Shown piece by piece: positions 61,401-64,000 of a stretch of 64,000 nt of DNA. The notes under the pieces were generated by a model. The model was not told the DNA's origin, did no database searches, and was given only the letters and a program-made list of their open reading frames with translations. The stretch lies in assembly GCA_022432975.1 (NCBI GenBank), contig CM039505.1:51989249-52053248 (forward strand), written 5' to 3'. This stretch comes from Begonia masoniana. Lineage: Eukaryota; Streptophyta; Magnoliopsida; Cucurbitales; Begoniaceae. Within the stretch, counting starts at the first letter, position 1, and each line of letters starts with the position of its first letter. The translations under genes and the position numbers were made by a program.

Positions 61401-62674
61401 AGGGAACCAGTATGAAGGATAGGAAGAGAGTTACCGTCGGCGGTGAGCACAGACGCTGTTCCGACGTAGGGCAGTGGCTGGTGCAGATTGGAGAGATTCG
61501 GAGTGAAGTGGTTTGTGGCGCCGGAATCAAGGAGCCACGGCTCCGCCGGAAAGTGAGACGGCGGCGTGGGAAGAAGACCGGTGCCGAAGTGGGGGAGATT
61601 GTCATGGCCGGAGGAGTTGCTGTGAATGGAGAACGAAGAAGGTGAACAGGAGACGAAATTGGCTGATGGGTTGGATGAGGAATGGGCCGGGTTATGGGTA
61701 TATGGACTATGGGCTGGGTAAGGAGTGGAGTGGGATGGATTGCGAGGGAGGTGGGCTGGGGCAGGTGGCCTGTAATGGGGATTCAGGCGGTGATAGCAGG
61801 CCTGGGCGGAGTGGCCCGGTTTGCTACAAATCTGGCAACGGGCCTTAAAGCGACCACTGGGCCGAGTCGAATTCCAACCAGTCGGGCCTGGTCCAGGTTG
61901 CTGAAAACCGGGTGAGCCGAATGACGGCGGGTTGAAACGGGGAGGCCGATAGTTCGCAGCATTCGCCTGAAGAGGGCCGGGAACAGGAAGGGAGAAGGCG
62001 GCGTTCTGCTTTTCAAGACGGAAATCGAAGCTTTGGAGGAGGCTCTGGACTTCTTCCATAGAGGGCTCGTCCACCCGATTAGTAACGGATACAACGAACG
62101 CGTTGTACTCGCTTCCAAGACCGGCCAGGAAGTAGATCATCCGATCCCGGTTGGAGACGGGCTCGCCGATCTCAGCAAGGGTGTTGCATAAATTGGTGAG
62201 TTTCTGAATATATTGTGCCGCCGATATTCCATCTTTAGACAAAGAGTGGAGCTGAACCCGGAGGTCGGTGATTCGCGCCAGCGAAGACGAAGAAAAGAGG
62301 CGAGCCAGGGCATCCCAAATTTCGCTAGCTGTTTTGAAGGAAACTATCTGGGGCAGTAGATCATCCGACAGAGAAGAGAAAATCCAGGACATAATGAGGC
62401 GATTGTACCTCATCCAGAGGCTGAACTCTGGATTTGGTTGGGAAGAGTCCGACGCCAATACTGTCGGTGGAGGGGAGAGCGAGCTGTCCAGGAGGTGATC
62501 CACTCCATTGGCGATGGCAATGTTGAGTAACTGTGCTTTCCAGACGAGGTAATTAGTGCTGTTGAGTTTGATTGTTAAAACTTGGTTGGCTGAGGAGATG
62601 GGAGGGAGGGACGAAGGTACGGGTGAAGTCGGAACTGGTGTGAAGGAGTGAACCGTTGAACTGGAGGAAGCCAT
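58456..62674 (-). pseudogene. Copia-2 gag-pol polyprotein, one stop and one frame break
   Basis: Start ATG at 62674 (MASSSSTVHSF). Gag, knuckle CQICSKPGHSAQACYH and protease WLLDSGATNHF lie in 61200-62674. A TGA near 61199 interrupts the frame between protease and integrase. Integrase (TDVWGPSP, QSDWGGEF, ERKNRH), RT (YVDDIILTG) and the start of RNase H continue in the same frame to about 59010. There a small deletion in a HAP-to-QAVKR segment shifts the frame, and RNase H ([20 protein letters not shown]) finishes at 58456. Apart from these two lesions the coding sequence is complete. Confidence 0.9.
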
Positions 62675-62683
62675 CCTTTGCTG

Positions 62684-62695
62684 TCTCTGATACCA
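62684..62695 (-). other. Copia-2 primer binding site
   Basis: On the minus strand TGGTATCAGAGA follows the 5' LTR, complementary to initiator methionine tRNA at its first eleven bases. Confidence 0.85.
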
Positions 62696-62915
62696 TGTGG
62701 AGTTTTGAGTATCTCCGGTGATCGGGGAAGACAATGGAAGAAGGTAGAGGAAGACTGTGAGAGAGAGAGAGAGATTGACAGGGAAAAGTTAATCTGTATT
62801 TCCAATCAAATGTACTAAAATGAGTTTTACAAGATATATCGATATCCTATTGAATTGACAATAACTAGAAAGTACAACTAGTTATACAAACCTAAAGGAT
62901 ATAGTTACATTAACA
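62696..62915 (-). repeat. Copia-2 5' LTR
   Basis: Partner of 58229-58448, with one substitution in 220 bp. Contains a (GA)n run near 62758-62773. Confidence 0.93.
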
Positions 62916-63130
62916 CTGATGTCGAAAATTCAGGAGTATTTTGGTTCTCAAGTGACGGAGGTAAAGGGTTATTTACGAACCATTAGTAGATCTCAGTTTC
63001 AAATTTTGATGATTTTTATGTTTCAACTATTTACTGTTTATACGAAGATGAAGTTTCTGCTTTGCTAATACAGTTAAAAGACAGCAATGAAGATTATGAG
63101 CAAGCTCTACAAGCAGCTGGTTTACTTTGA

Positions 63131-64000
63131 TGGACACTTTGCGTGAGTGCAGAGAATACAGAAGATGCTTATTTTTTGGGGGGCTTAGATCTGTACTTTG
63201 CAACAAGTTTTCCACCTGCTGCAGCTTTTGGAAATATCAGACTTTTCTGTGTCATCTAAAAGACGTGGCAGTGCTGTAAGTGTTGCTTCATTTTTCTTTC
63301 AAAGGAGAGCAAGTTCAAGTTTAAAATATCGAACTCGTGTTATTTAAATCTCTGTCATGTGTAGAATGGAAGAGGATTGATATGATAGGAGTTGTGTGCA
63401 TTCAAATTTACTTCTTTGATTTTTCCTCAACATGGCTTTACTATATTTTCTTCAATTTTTTTAATTGTACGTTCATTTATTTGTTAAGAGGAAGAGAAAC
63501 ATTTGATGTAAATCTCAGTATATAGAGTGTCGTTTTTTACCAGGTTCTTGTTGAAAAAGTCTGTTTCGTGATTCATGTTCTTATTCAAAGATGAATATGT
63601 AACCAGTCAGCAAATTGGTAAGCAAAGTTGGTTCATAAGATAACAAGCAAAGTGTGAGTATGGCGAATAACGACATTTTTGAATTTGTTAAAAATGTCAT
63701 TGTTATCGAGTTTTAAGTGAGGGTCAGCAACCAGTCTGTGGACAGGCCTGGATCCGATTTTTTCTTTTTTTTTTTCTTTTTTTTTTAGGGTTACAAAATG
63801 ATATAACGCTGAAGTTTGAGCATTGTAGTGCTGAGAAAAAAATTAGGGGCATGCAGACTTCGGATCACTCAAATTTGGGTGGGTTCGGCAGGCTTCAAAG
63901 GGTTGGCATTCAAAATATTTTATTTTATTATTTTATACTTTTATTAGGTTAGATTAAATAAATAGAGAAATCATATTTAAAGTTGTAAAATGGGAAACCT
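63131..64000. other. Downstream flank of the helicase pseudogene
   Basis: No gene seen. 63755-63790 is a T-rich low-complexity stretch. 63840-63910 has GGGTTCGGCAGGC, reminiscent of the GC-rich dispersed repeats, but too short to assign. Confidence 0.45.

Larger units (their letters stand above)
58229..62915 (-). mobile_element. Copia-2, full-length Ty1/Copia LTR retrotransposon
   Basis: A 4.69-kb element on the minus strand with 220-bp LTRs that differ at one site by eye (AGTAAC versus AATAAC). A perfect 5-bp duplication CTGAT flanks it (58224-58228 and 62916-62920). Primer site and purine tract are in place. It is in the same broad Ale/Retrofit-like lineage as Copia-1, judged from gag and integrase wording, but its LTRs are unrelated. 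It inserted into an exon of the helicase pseudogene. Confidence 0.95.
53450..63130 (+). pseudogene. DBP5/LOS4-type DEAD-box RNA helicase, broken copy
   Basis: DBP5/LOS4 helicases drive mRNA export at the nuclear pore. Recognisable pieces: 53450-53681 (SWADEEDD, then EPDDSNISA in a shifted frame); 54273-54566 (TSGDTPYTSA, ATP-binding AQAHNGSGKT, PTRELA); 55002-55131 (KMGKYTGI, VFDEADHMLA); 57372-57773 (QYKVICL, QTIIFVRT, ARGFDQQ); 57856-57985 (INYDLPLK, HRIGRAGQFGRKG); 58193-58228; then after Copia-2, 62921-62970 (KIQEYFGSQVTE) and 63074-63130 (ALQAAGLL and stop). Lesions: frameshift in exon 1, TAG at 54372, loss of the segment before DEAD, TAG at 55129, motif III SAT changed to SAI, TGA at 57558, and three LTR insertions. 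It still keeps intron-like spacing, so it arose by DNA duplication rather than retrocopy. Confidence 0.85.

Noticed and set aside
61370..61915. Plus-strand ORFs opposite Copia-2 gag
   Set aside because: Shadow frames of gag without any family resemblance.

Overview
This is a stretch of plant nuclear DNA, almost certainly from a eudicot. Genes have many GT-AG introns, the intergenic DNA is AT-rich, and the proteins are plant-type (cytosolic pyruvate kinase, GT-gamma trihelix factor, ABA-type LEA protein, UPL7, class IV poly(A)-binding protein). A Cassandra-like TRIM element fits a flowering plant. The species cannot be fixed from the sequence.

Layout: 1-2.2 kb holds possible 3' exons of an unidentified minus-strand gene and a MITE-like element. 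2.2-7.1 kb is a complete, recently inserted Copia element (Copia-1, identical LTRs). It ends about 0.2 kb before the start codon of a 16-exon cytosolic pyruvate kinase gene (7.3-12.1 kb, +). A single-exon trihelix transcription factor converges on it (12.4-13.8 kb, -). 13.8-16.5 kb is AT-rich and repeated. A LEA group 3 gene (16.5-17.6 kb, -) has a frame-breaking repeat region and a promoter rich in ACGT cores.

18.1-22.25 kb is a repeat complex. It consists of a 2.75-kb inverted repeat, then a Cassandra-like TRIM with a 5S rRNA-like segment, then two tandem 350-bp palindromic elements with tRNA-like cores nested in the TRIM. 22.8-31.5 kb is an intact 14-exon HECT ubiquitin ligase gene (UPL7-like, +). 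32.6-33.6 kb is a CHUP1-like pseudogene. 35.1-46.8 kb is cactin (-, 13 exons), whose third intron has swallowed a decayed 6.6-kb Ty3/Gypsy element. 48.1-51.8 kb is a PAB7-like poly(A)-binding protein gene (-, 10 exons).

From 53.4 to 63.1 kb lies a broken DBP5/LOS4-type DEAD-box helicase copy (+). It is interrupted by a probable large solo LTR, a second solo LTR and a recent Copia element in the opposite orientation (Copia-2).

The intact genes have unrelated housekeeping or regulatory roles: glycolysis, transcription, protein turnover, splicing and mRNA 3'-end biology. They do not form a cluster with a common pathway. Most of the novelty is in the mobile DNA. I did not find a convincing new biological system; the nested palindromic elements and the inverted LTR-like module are the best candidates for something undescribed. 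Exon coordinates were read by eye from splice consensus and family similarity.
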